Source of the DNA: a bacterium
GTDB taxonomy: Bacteria; AUK180
Length of the DNA: 11,243 bases
NCBI GenBank assembly: GCA_030622125.1
Contig: JAUXGM010000075.1
Location: forward strand, 1 to 11,243
Direction of reading: 5' to 3'
Shown: positions 1-6,342 of the stretch, piece by piece
Numbering within the stretch: the first letter of the stretch is position 1
Layout of the letters: the number at the start of each line of letters is the position of its first letter
Notes under the pieces: generated by a model
Databases searched by the model: none
What the model was told of the DNA's origin: nothing
What the model saw: the letters and a program-made list of their open reading frames with translations, nothing else
Translations under genes and position numbers: made by a program

Positions 1-12
1 CAGAAAACAAGC

Positions 13-63
13 GGGACGTACCTTCCCGTATCAGATACGGGATAAACTCCGAAGGTGCGTCCC
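13..63. repeat. Nested imperfect palindrome (two-tier hairpin)
   Basis: The outer arms are GGGACGTACCTT (13-24) and AAGGTGCGTCCC (52-63), which pair over 12 positions with one G-T wobble. Directly inside lies a second perfect hairpin, CCCGTAT (25-31), loop CAG, ATACGGG (35-41), leaving 42-51 as a one-sided bulge. The right outer arm resembles the start of both tandem copies at 72 and 144 (RAGGTGYGTCCC), so it belongs to the same repeat family. Its function is unknown. The shape suits a REP/MITE-type element or a strong RNA hairpin. Confidence 0.7.
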
Positions 64-71
64 AAGAAAGT

Positions 72-121
72 TGAGGTGTGTCCCGGATTCTTCATTAGAT
101 AACGATATACCTCCCGAGAAC
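72..121. repeat. Tandem repeat copy 1 (50 bp, 72-bp period)
   Basis: The first of two 50-bp copies, starting TGAGGTGTGTCCCGGATTCT and ending ACCTCCCGAGAAC. It differs from the copy at 144-193 at three positions only. The 22 bp between copies (122-143) is partly similar to the 22 bp after copy 2, so the original duplicated unit was probably 72 bp and its second half has decayed. Confidence 0.85.
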
Positions 122-143
122 AGTATTGCCAAAGGAAATAGAA

Positions 144-193
144 TGAGGTGTGTCCCGGATTCTTTCTTAGATAACGATAGACCTCCCGAGAAC
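144..193. repeat. Tandem repeat copy 2 (50 bp, 72-bp period)
   Basis: The second copy of the unit at 72-121, with 47 of 50 positions identical by direct comparison. Only two copies are present and the linkers resemble each other, which argues against a CRISPR array. Confidence 0.85.
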
Positions 194-231
194 GATATTA
201 CCGGTTCGATAGGAAGAAAATCCTGGATTCT

Positions 232-247
232 TTCCGATAAATCGGAA
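232..247. repeat. Short perfect palindrome
   Basis: TTCCGAT (232-238), AA, ATCGGAA (241-247): a perfect 7-bp stem with a 2-nt centre. It sits between the tandem repeat and the GATTCC-type units. A 2-nt loop is too small for a good RNA hairpin, so it may be a cruciform or a protein-binding palindrome, or simply a remnant of a larger repeat. Confidence 0.5.
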
Positions 248-267
248 TTTGAATAATCGGCAAGGTC

Positions 268-313
268 CTCATAATGACAGACAGGGACGGATTCCGGTTT
301 TCGCCGGAATGAC
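268..313. repeat. Dispersed repeat unit A (CTCATAATGAC ... GGAATGAC)
   Basis: CTCATAATGAC (268-278), then 11 nt, then GATTCC (290-295). The latter starts a perfect hairpin ATTCCGG (291-297), loop TTTTCG, CCGGAAT (304-310), and the unit closes with GGAATGAC (306-313). The same CTCATAATGAC-N11-GATTCC order occurs in unit B 113 bp downstream. The ATTCCGG/CCGGAAT hairpin ending in GAATGAC matches the general form of small palindromic repeats widely scattered in some bacterial genomes. Confidence 0.7.
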
Positions 314-380
314 ACAATAAAGGAATGAGATTATTACGATGCAGTTTACCCCGACTTGATACGGTGCGCGAAAGCAAAAT

Positions 381-433
381 CTCATAATGACGCGGAGGGA
401 TAGATTCCACGCCCACAAGGGGCTCTGAATGAC
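381..433. repeat. Dispersed repeat unit B
   Basis: CTCATAATGAC (381-391), 11 nt, GATTCC (403-408), a weak inner GCCC-acaa-GGGC hairpin near 411-422, and a closing TGAATGAC (426-433). The left half copies unit A with identical spacing, while the inner part differs. Repeats that share ends but vary in the middle suggest repeated insertion or recombination of a repeat family. Confidence 0.65.
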
Positions 434-473
434 CCCGCAAATAAACTAAAAACTAAAAGTGTAAAGTAAAAAA

Positions 474-503
474 AAAATAAAAAAGATAGATTCCTGCCGG
501 AAT
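474..503 (-). terminator. Possible weak intrinsic terminator for the permease gene
   Basis: Read on the minus strand, ATTCC-GGCA-GGAAT (503-490) forms a 5-bp hairpin, followed after five bases by a run of T residues broken by one A (484 downwards). It lies about 130 nt beyond the permease stop codon. The stem is short and the T-run is slightly displaced, so this is a tentative call. Confidence 0.3.
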
Positions 504-573
504 TTATCCCGCACACCCAATCAAGTTGAGTGCATGCTTGATGCGAGTTAGGAATGACCCCGTATCAACGGGG
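489..573. repeat. Dispersed repeat unit C with inner hairpins
   Basis: Starts GATTCC (489-494) and reaches GGAATGAC at 551-558, with two inner stems: ATCAAG (520-525)/CTTGAT (537-542) and CCCCGT (558-563)/ACGGGG (568-573). The sequence just after the last stem (TAAACTCCGA, 574-583) is identical to that after the inner hairpin of the nested palindrome at the left edge (43-52), so the two elements are related. It appears to be a longer or composite member of the family. Confidence 0.6.
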
Positions 574-634
574 TAAACTCCGAGGGGTGAGTTCAAGATG
601 ACAGAACTGTGTTTGACACTTTTACACTTTCACA

Positions 635-1573
635 TTAATACAAATACTCTATAAGTAACAAGAAGAGTGGAATCGAAATTATTGCCGTTATATACGAAGC
701 GAAAATGGAAGAAAAAATGTACTGCTTTGCTGTTTCATCAGAGGGGTATCTTTGAGTGATTATTGCAAGATTTGTAGCCGGCGGTGTAATTACTACAAGC
801 GAAAGCACAATCGATTTTATTCTTGAAAGCTGCATTAAATAGATGAGAATTATAAATAGTGCCGGGATCAAAAAGTTCTTGATTAAAACAAATCTGTAAT
901 TTTTAACAATATATGAAAGGTTAAATTTGCCTATCTGTGACAGTATGCCGCCAAGTACGATCATTATCCCATAGACACCAACTATACCGATAATGTTTAA
1001 GATATCAAAGGCGAATTTCGGAATATATTGTTTTACATTTAGTAAGCCGAGAAGCATAGCAACTATCGTAATAACAAATGGTATTGGTACAGAATAAATG
1101 GTAATTTTTGTTTTTCTGCCGGTAATAAGAAAAACTCCGAGTGACCATATTAAAAGCATGAAAAACATTGTATACATAAAATTCAAGATAAGTGCCAGTT
1201 CTTGATCCTCACCCTTAAAAAATTCAAGTATCATAGGGAGAACAAGATAGCCACAGTTTGTAAAGGTTATCATAGCGATAAATTGATCCTTAAATTTTAT
1301 ATTAAATATCTTGATACATAATAGACCGATTATGATTGTAATTACGATAAATAGAATACTGATAAAAGGTATTGTCCAGTATTTTTTTAAGAGATCAAGA
1401 TTGAATTTCAATAGAAATTTATTTAAGACCATTGCGGGAATGAGAAAGTTGATGAATACCTTACTGATCGTTCCAAGGTATTTTGTATCAATAAATCTTT
1501 TAAATAAGAGAAAGCCGAAAAAAAGAAGCCCAAAGGTTTTGATTAAGAAGAGAAAAATCGGTACTATATCCAT
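635..1573 (-). CDS. AEC-family membrane permease
   Basis: A 312-residue integral membrane protein made almost wholly of hydrophobic helices, about ten by eye. It starts with a helix at residues 3-24 followed by a short basic loop, the usual beginning of auxin-efflux-carrier (AEC, Mem_trans) proteins. The N-terminal section with NFLIPAMVL and a later section with TNCGYLVLPMI resemble the two pseudo-repeats of the family, and the length fits (about 300-320). Characterised bacterial members export or import organic acids such as malate; the substrate here cannot be told. It is transcribed divergently from the envelope operon and has its own promoter. The start at 1573 gives a complete first helix. 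No Shine-Dalgarno sequence precedes it and the predicted transcript start is only a few bases upstream. Family call fairly sure, substrate unknown. Confidence 0.8.
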   Translation of the reverse strand: MDIVPIFLFLIKTFGLLFFGFLLFKRFIDTKYLGTISKVFINFLIPAMVLNKFLLKFNLDLLKKYWTIPFISILFIVITIIIGLLCIKIFNIKFKDQFIAMITFTNCGYLVLPMILEFFKGEDQELALILNFMYTMFFMLLIWSLGVFLITGRKTKITIYSVPIPFVITIVAMLLGLLNVKQYIPKFAFDILNIIGIVGVYGIMIVLGGILSQIGKFNLSYIVKNYRFVLIKNFLIPALFIILIYLMQLSRIKSIVLSLVVITPPATNLAIITQRYPSDETAKQYIFSSIFASYITAIISIPLFLLLIEYLY

Positions 1574-1582
1574 AATAAAGTT

Positions 1583-1610
1583 ATTATAAGATAAAAATCA
1601 AAAAAATCAA
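1583..1610 (-). promoter_or_regulatory. Promoter of the AEC permease
   Basis: On the minus strand, TTGATT (1610-1605), a 16-bp spacer and TATAAT (1588-1583). The -10 box ends 9 nt before the ATG at 1573, so the start point (about 7 nt after the box) would leave only 2-3 nt of leader. It mirrors the plus-strand promoter around base 1621. Confidence 0.6.
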
Positions 1611-1631
1611 AAAATTTTCTATGTTTCAATT

Positions 1632-1659
1632 TTGATTTTTTTTGAAAATAAGTTATAAT
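1632..1659 (+). promoter_or_regulatory. Promoter of the envelope operon
   Basis: TTGATT (1632-1637), a 16-bp spacer and TATAAT (1654-1659), 8 nt before the ATG at 1668. A start point near 1666 predicts a nearly leaderless mRNA, in keeping with the absence of a Shine-Dalgarno sequence. The region is very AT-rich, so chance matches are possible, but the boxes agree exactly with those of the divergent promoter. Confidence 0.6.
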
Positions 1660-1667
1660 TATAAATT

Positions 1668-2636
1668 ATGAAAAAGATAGTTTTAAGGGTAATTGCTTTT
1701 TTTATTTTATTATGGATCTTTATATATTGTGGATACACATTTTTGGGTCTATTCATCGTAAAAAAAGAGGTTACCGTTCCATCTATTGTTGGGGAAGAAA
1801 TGAAGATGGCAAAAAGAACCTTACGGAATAGCCGTTTGAGATTCACGGTCGAATATTCAAAGAGAAATGATTATCCTAATAATTTTGTATTTTACCAGTA
1901 TCCCAAGGGAGGTAACAAAGTCCTTATTGGTTTTACGATAAAACTTTATATTGCTGAAAATAGCAATAAAAGTGTGGTGCCTGATCTATTGGGTTTGGAC
2001 AAAGCCAATGCGAAGATAATTCTTAAAAAAATAAGGCTTAATTTAGGCAAAGTGATATATAGGAAAAGTAAGGTTAATTTAAAAGATCAAATAATATATC
2101 AAAAACCCGAGCCCGGGGAAAATGTTGATTATAGTAGTAATGTAGATATTATAATAAATGATGGAATGTTGCAAAGAAACTTAATCGTTCCTTATTTTTT
2201 AAGGAATGATTATCAATATGTTAAAAGGTTGTGTAATGAATTGGGACTTATTGAAGCAACTCCAAAAGATGAAATAGGGGAGATAGTTTACCAGAACTTA
2301 ATGCCGGGAAATATTGTCAAATATAGGAGTAAGATAAATTTTGAGGTGGCATCAGAGACCGTGAAAACAGCCGATAAAAGCATTATTAAAAATGACATTA
2401 ACCGAATTTCGCCAAAATCCGACCATCAATTTTTCAATATTGATTATACATTACCGAATTTTTTTAGTAAAAAGAAGTTAAGGGTAATTTTAAAAAGTAG
2501 TAAAGGCAAGCAGATATTAGTTAATAAAAAGGTAAAAGGAGGATATCGTCTAAGCAAACTAATAAAATATAGTGAGAAAACGAATATTATCATCTATTTA
2601 GATGGAAAACAAATAAAAAAATGGGAATTAGAATAA
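1668..2636 (+). CDS. Membrane-anchored stand-alone PASTA-domain protein
   Basis: 322 residues: a short cytoplasmic start, one membrane helix (about 5-31), then three extracytoplasmic PASTA domains (about 35-96, 102-165, 171-228). Each opens with a VP-type motif (VTVPSIVG, VVPDLLGL, IVPYF); the second has the typical QKPEPGENV turn and the third QNLMPGNIV. PASTA domains bind peptidoglycan fragments or help position cell-wall enzymes, and usually sit at the end of Ser/Thr kinases or PBPs; here neither is fused. The tail (about 254-322, with LRVILKSSKGKQ and IIIYLDGKQIKKWELE) resembles, from memory, the beta-rich domain that follows PASTA repeats in some kinases and stand-alone PASTA proteins. 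It is first in the operon and overlaps the PBP gene by 16 nt, which suggests the two proteins act together. PASTA call confident; role inferred. Confidence 0.87.
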   Translation: MKKIVLRVIAFFILLWIFIYCGYTFLGLFIVKKEVTVPSIVGEEMKMAKRTLRNSRLRFTVEYSKRNDYPNNFVFYQYPKGGNKVLIGFTIKLYIAENSNKSVVPDLLGLDKANAKIILKKIRLNLGKVIYRKSKVNLKDQIIYQKPEPGENVDYSSNVDIIINDGMLQRNLIVPYFLRNDYQYVKRLCNELGLIEATPKDEIGEIVYQNLMPGNIVKYRSKINFEVASETVKTADKSIIKNDINRISPKSDHQFFNIDYTLPNFFSKKKLRVILKSSKGKQILVNKKVKGGYRLSKLIKYSEKTNIIIYLDGKQIKKWELE

Positions 2637-4705
2637 AGAATAAATGGCAAAAACTCATTATTCTATTAGCATTACCAATAATATTGGGAGCAATAGGAGC
2701 ACTTATATTAATGATGGTGGTTGGCATTATGAGATTTCCGATTGACCTTTCCCGGTACCAACCATACGAGCTAACAAAGGTTTATGATATAAATGGTGAG
2801 CTTATCTCTAAACTTTCAGCTGAGAAGCGTGAATTGATCTCACTTGATAAGTTACCGGAATATCTTCCGAATGCAACACTTGCAATCGAAGATGCAGGTT
2901 TTTATTCCCATAAAGGCATAAGATTAAAAGCGATTGTCAGGGCGTTCGTTCAAAATGTTAAAACCCGTTCCCTTTCGCAAGGGGGCTCTACGATTTCTCA
3001 ACAACTTGCAAAGAATATGACAAATCGTGCTGAGAAGAAGATCATAAGAAAAATAAAAGAGGCACTCTTTACAATTAAGATAGAAAAAACATATACCAAA
3101 AATCAGATATTAGAACTTTATCTTAACCAGATCAATTATGGTTATGGAAATTACGGCGTTGCCTTAGCCGCTAAGGCATATTTTGGAAAAACACCGGAAG
3201 AACTTACACTTGCAGAGTCAGCACTACTTTCGGGTATTCCGCAACGTCCTAATTACTATTACCCTCCAAAACATCTTGATTTGGCACTGAAAAGACAGAG
3301 AGTCGTTTTAAAGGAAATGCTTAAATATAACTTTATTACCAAAGAAGAATATGATAATGCAAAAAAAGAGAAAATAATAATAAAACAAATAGATAAAAAA
3401 GAAAGATTCGCACCGTATTTTATTGATTATTTAATTAAACAGCTTGTAAAAAAATACGGATATGAAACAACATTTAACGGTGGACTAAAGGTTTATACAA
3501 CTATTAGAAAAAATGTGCAAGAGAGCCTTGAAAAAACAATGAGTTCATCAAAATATCAGGGCGGTATGGTAGTGGTTGATCCCAAGACAGGCGGCATTCT
3601 TGGTATGGTCGGCGGAAGGAACTACAAAGAAAACAAATTTAATAGAACTACTCAGGCAAGGAGACAATGCGGTTCTGCGTTTAAGGTTTTTCTCTACACG
3701 ACATACATCAAATACCGTATTGGAACATTAGCAGACCTCTGGTATGATACACCGATCCATTTCCCACAACTTGAAGGTGCTAAAAGGGAAAGGAAAGAGA
3801 AAAAAGATAAAGATAAAGATAAAAAAGATAAAGATAAGGAAAAGTCGGATGAAGAAGAAGAATATGACAGCGGAGCCATCTATAAATTAATAGGCTGGGT
3901 TCCAAGTAATTATTCGGGATTTCGTGGTCCGTCAATCGTATATGACGGGATCATAAGATCAATAAATATTATAGCGATCAAGGTGCTTCTTGCAACAGGG
4001 ATAAAAGAGGTTATTGAAACAGCACATAAAATGGGTATAAAATCATATTTAAAACCCATTGTGTCATTACCATTGGGAGCAAATGAAGTTTCTCCGCTTG
4101 AAATGGCAACCGCATTTTCGCCACTTGCAAATGGCGGTTACAGAGTAGAATCATATTCAATTGTCAAGGTTGAAGATCAGATGGGAAGAGTTCTTGAAAG
4201 AAATTTTCCTATCAAAACAAAGGTATTGGATGAACAGACCGTTTATGTAATGGATTGGGTATTGAAAAAAGTTGTGGCACATGGAACAGGGATGAGAGCA
4301 AGAATAAAAGGTTATCCTATCGCCGGTAAAACGGGTACTACAAATAATTTTACAGATGCCTGGTTCCTTGGTTTTACTCCGAATTATGTCGGTGCTGTTT
4401 TTTTAGGAAATGATGATCCCTCCGTATCATTGGGTTACAACAAAACAGGTGGTGCTATTGCAGCTCCTTTGTGGAGAAAGGCAATGAAACCGATATTAAC
4501 CAGGGAAGTTCCGATCGATTTTAAAATGCCGACAGATATTAAATTTTTGAACATTGACAGAGCAGCAGGAACACTTACCACTTCTCAAACCCAAAAAGTT
4601 ATCAAACTTCCCTTTGTAGAGGGAACGGAAATAGCAATTAAGAAAAAAGAAAAAAGAGAAGATATCCTATGGAATAATCTGAAAGGAATACAATGGATAA
4701 AATAA
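2621..4705 (+). CDS. Bifunctional class A penicillin-binding protein (PBP1A type)
   Basis: A 694-residue inner-membrane enzyme that polymerises lipid II and cross-links the glycan strands. It has one N-terminal membrane helix (about 11-37). The GT51 glycosyltransferase domain (about 60-240) contains IEDAGFYSHKG with the catalytic Glu90, GGSTISQQLAKN (121-132) and ILELYLNQINYG. The transpeptidase domain (about 310-630) has all three motifs: SAFK (Ser352, Lys355), SIN (447-449) and KTGT (570-573). So it should be active in both halves. Two oddities: a highly charged Lys/Asp/Glu insertion (about 387-416) between the first two motifs, and Cys350 where RQPGS is usual before the nucleophile. The start lies inside the end of the PASTA gene and lacks a clear Shine-Dalgarno sequence, so translation is probably coupled. 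It overlaps the next gene by 13 nt. Confidence 0.95.
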   Translation: MGIRIKNKWQKLIILLALPIILGAIGALILMMVVGIMRFPIDLSRYQPYELTKVYDINGELISKLSAEKRELISLDKLPEYLPNATLAIEDAGFYSHKGIRLKAIVRAFVQNVKTRSLSQGGSTISQQLAKNMTNRAEKKIIRKIKEALFTIKIEKTYTKNQILELYLNQINYGYGNYGVALAAKAYFGKTPEELTLAESALLSGIPQRPNYYYPPKHLDLALKRQRVVLKEMLKYNFITKEEYDNAKKEKIIIKQIDKKERFAPYFIDYLIKQLVKKYGYETTFNGGLKVYTTIRKNVQESLEKTMSSSKYQGGMVVVDPKTGGILGMVGGRNYKENKFNRTTQARRQCGSAFKVFLYTTYIKYRIGTLADLWYDTPIHFPQLEGAKRERKEKKDKDKDKKDKDKEKSDEEEEYDSGAIYKLIGWVPSNYSGFRGPSIVYDGIIRSINIIAIKVLLATGIKEVIETAHKMGIKSYLKPIVSLPLGANEVSPLEMATAFSPLANGGYRVESYSIVKVEDQMGRVLERNFPIKTKVLDEQTVYVMDWVLKKVVAHGTGMRARIKGYPIAGKTGTTNNFTDAWFLGFTPNYVGAVFLGNDDPSVSLGYNKTGGAIAAPLWRKAMKPILTREVPIDFKMPTDIKFLNIDRAAGTLTTSQTQKVIKLPFVEGTEIAIKKKEKREDILWNNLKGIQWIK
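3803..3835 (+). repeat. Hexanucleotide repeat inside the PBP gene
   Basis: Five copies of AAAGAT (from 3803, 3809, 3815, 3824 and 3830), with one extra AAA between the third and fourth. They encode Lys-Asp pairs. Because the unit is two codons long, gain or loss of copies would change the length of the charged loop without breaking the reading frame. Confidence 0.8.
4682..4687 (+). promoter_or_regulatory. Ribosome binding site of the TPR gene
   Basis: AAAGGA, 5 nt before the ATG at 4693, still inside the end of the PBP gene. It supports this start and the 13-nt overlap. Confidence 0.65.
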
Positions 4706-6342
4706 AATATGCCTTAATACTCATTTTGTTTTCCGTGATGATCTTCGGATACTCTATAAATGAAGGAGAGGAATTTATAAGAGATAAAAAATATGATGCT
4801 GCATTTAACTATTTTACCGATTACTTCTCTAATTATGATAAAATTAAAGAAAAGAATTTGAAAAGTAGAGATCTAATAACCTTTTATCTTGCATTATCGC
4901 TTTATAAGATGGAAAGATATGAGGACGCTTATTCCTTACTTTCTGAAATAATGGAAGATAACAAAAACAAAATAGGTTACAATTTATTGATGGGACTTCT
5001 TATTATAAAATTGGGGGAAGAGGACCAGGGAATGAAATATTTAAAACAGGCATCACTTTTAGAGGGAATAAAATTAAAAAATAGTTTAGATATTATAGAT
5101 GGTAAATATAAATTGAAAAGAAGAACAAGATTTATCATACGGAATATTAATAGAATTGATCCCGAAGGGGTAATCACTTATGATTATTATCATAATCTTT
5201 TATTCAATTATTTCAAAAGGATAGGTAAACTTACATCTCTTGGTGTCGAATATGAAAAGCTCATACTAAAAACAATGTCAGACACTAAAAATGAGGAAGA
5301 ACTCTATAAAAAAAACAAGGACTTATTTAAGGAACTTGCAAATTGTTATGTTAAAGCTAAATACTATGATTCATTAAGTTTCGTTTTAGATGTTTATTTG
5401 AAAAATTACAAGAGTTTTGCCAGTAAAGCAGAAGTATTAAATTATATTATTTTTTCTGCAAGTGTAAATCTTAAAGCTGGAAATTATATTGAATGTCAAA
5501 AAAAGTTACTGAGAATTACAAATAAGGAACTGAAGATTCTTTCTAAATCCGATCTAATTGAATATTATAGAATTTCAATGGAACTTTACTATGTTTTGAA
5601 TATCTCTGAAAAATTAGGCGACCTTTTGGATGAATTTTTAAAAAGTAAGATAAAGAAAGTGCCGATAGATGATATAAAGAATTTCACCGATTATGCAATA
5701 AGTATCAATGATCTTGATGTTGCATATAAATTGATCAAATTATTTATGAAAGAGTCTCCAAATGATTTTAGAGGTTATCTTCTTCTCGCTAATTATTATT
5801 TGAAAAAAGGTAATTATCGATCGGCAATGACCTTATTACAAGAGATCAAAAATACGCCTTCCGATAATTATCTTGCTCATAGTGAATATGGGAAATTTAT
5901 ATTTAATGTTGCTTTAAGTAAATACCTTAATAACGAGGATTACAAAAAAGAGCTTGATGAAGCAATTGTTGAGGAAGAACTTGCTCTTGAATTTATGCCT
6001 GAAGATTTTTCCGGCAGATTTGATATATATAAGATATTAGGAAAGGTTTATTACTTAAAAGCGTTATCAATTGGTCAGATCGGGGAGATGATCGATATAG
6101 AAAGTAAACTTGTTAAACGAGATATTTATATGAATAAATCAAAAACTTATCTTAAAAAGAGCAGGAAATATTTAAAGAGAGATGTTGAAATATTAGAGTA
6201 TAAAGGCTGGACGAATATTTTCTTGAGACATTATGATAGCGCCTTTGAGGATTTTGTAAATATACTTAAAATAGATCCGTTCTCAAATAATTCTAAACTT
6301 ATGTTAAAATATATAAAAAGTGCGAAAAGGAGTGAAAGGTGA
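4693..6342 (+). CDS. Secreted TPR-repeat protein of unknown function
   Basis: 549 residues with an N-terminal hydrophobic segment (about 5-19) that looks like a Sec signal peptide, so the protein is probably exported. The rest is almost entirely alpha-helical, with degenerate TPR-like units. The clearest are near residues 62-95 (FYLALSLYKMERYEDAYSLL), 359-392 (GYLLLANYYLKKGNYRSAMT) and 498-531 (YKGWTNIFLRHYDSAFEDF). The middle part (about 130-340) is Lys-rich and its repeats are too worn to assign. TPR proteins are scaffolds; in an envelope operon such a protein could hold a PBP or glycan assembly complex, but nothing specific can be shown. A good Shine-Dalgarno sequence precedes the start, and the stop overlaps the next start codon (GTGA). 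I do not recognise a named family. Confidence 0.85.
   Translation: MDKIKYALILILFSVMIFGYSINEGEEFIRDKKYDAAFNYFTDYFSNYDKIKEKNLKSRDLITFYLALSLYKMERYEDAYSLLSEIMEDNKNKIGYNLLMGLLIIKLGEEDQGMKYLKQASLLEGIKLKNSLDIIDGKYKLKRRTRFIIRNINRIDPEGVITYDYYHNLLFNYFKRIGKLTSLGVEYEKLILKTMSDTKNEEELYKKNKDLFKELANCYVKAKYYDSLSFVLDVYLKNYKSFASKAEVLNYIIFSASVNLKAGNYIECQKKLLRITNKELKILSKSDLIEYYRISMELYYVLNISEKLGDLLDEFLKSKIKKVPIDDIKNFTDYAISINDLDVAYKLIKLFMKESPNDFRGYLLLANYYLKKGNYRSAMTLLQEIKNTPSDNYLAHSEYGKFIFNVALSKYLNNEDYKKELDEAIVEEELALEFMPEDFSGRFDIYKILGKVYYLKALSIGQIGEMIDIESKLVKRDIYMNKSKTYLKKSRKYLKRDVEILEYKGWTNIFLRHYDSAFEDFVNILKIDPFSNNSKLMLKYIKSAKRSER
6326..6332 (+). promoter_or_regulatory. Ribosome binding site of the lipoprotein gene
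   Basis: AAAGGAG, 6 nt before a GTG at 6339. It decides in favour of the GTG start, which overlaps the TGA of the TPR gene and gives a complete lipoprotein signal peptide. Confidence 0.75.

Larger units (their letters stand above)
456..630. repeat. 10-bp inverted repeat flanking repeat unit C
   Basis: AAAGTGTAAA (456-465) and its exact complement TTTACACTTT (621-630) bracket unit C, 155 bp apart. They could be the ends of a small inserted element, or chance in AT-rich sequence. No flanking target-site duplication is obvious. Confidence 0.35.
1..634. other. Gene-free repeat island
   Basis: I see no credible gene in this stretch. Short open frames exist on both strands, but they are translations of repeats: one gives the SFRRKPES-type peptide often produced when dispersed palindromic repeats are translated. 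The DNA is a patchwork of hairpins and repeat units listed separately, and it is more GC-rich (many CCCG, CCGG and GGGG blocks) than the AT-rich genes beside it. Between about 437 and 488 the repeats are interrupted by an A-rich stretch. The island ends at the stop codon of the minus-strand permease. It is best read as an accumulation of small non-coding repeats, possibly REP- or MITE-like; no transposase is visible. Confidence 0.75.

Noticed and set aside
72-193. CRISPR-like array (two repeats with a 22-bp spacer)
   Set aside because: Only two copies, the repeat is 50 bp and the flanking 22-bp segments resemble each other; no cas gene is present.
31-440. Small proteins encoded in the left-hand island on either strand
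   Set aside because: The peptides are translations of the repeats (with duplicated phrases at the same 72-bp period) and have no start signals or recognisable features.
1311-1589. Basic 92-residue open frame antisense to the permease
   Set aside because: Antisense shadow of a gene rich in hydrophobic codons; no ribosome binding site and no recognisable domain.
3694-3879. Ser/Leu-rich open frame on the minus strand
   Set aside because: It is the complement of the Lys/Asp hexanucleotide repeat within the PBP gene, and its low-complexity composition follows directly from that.
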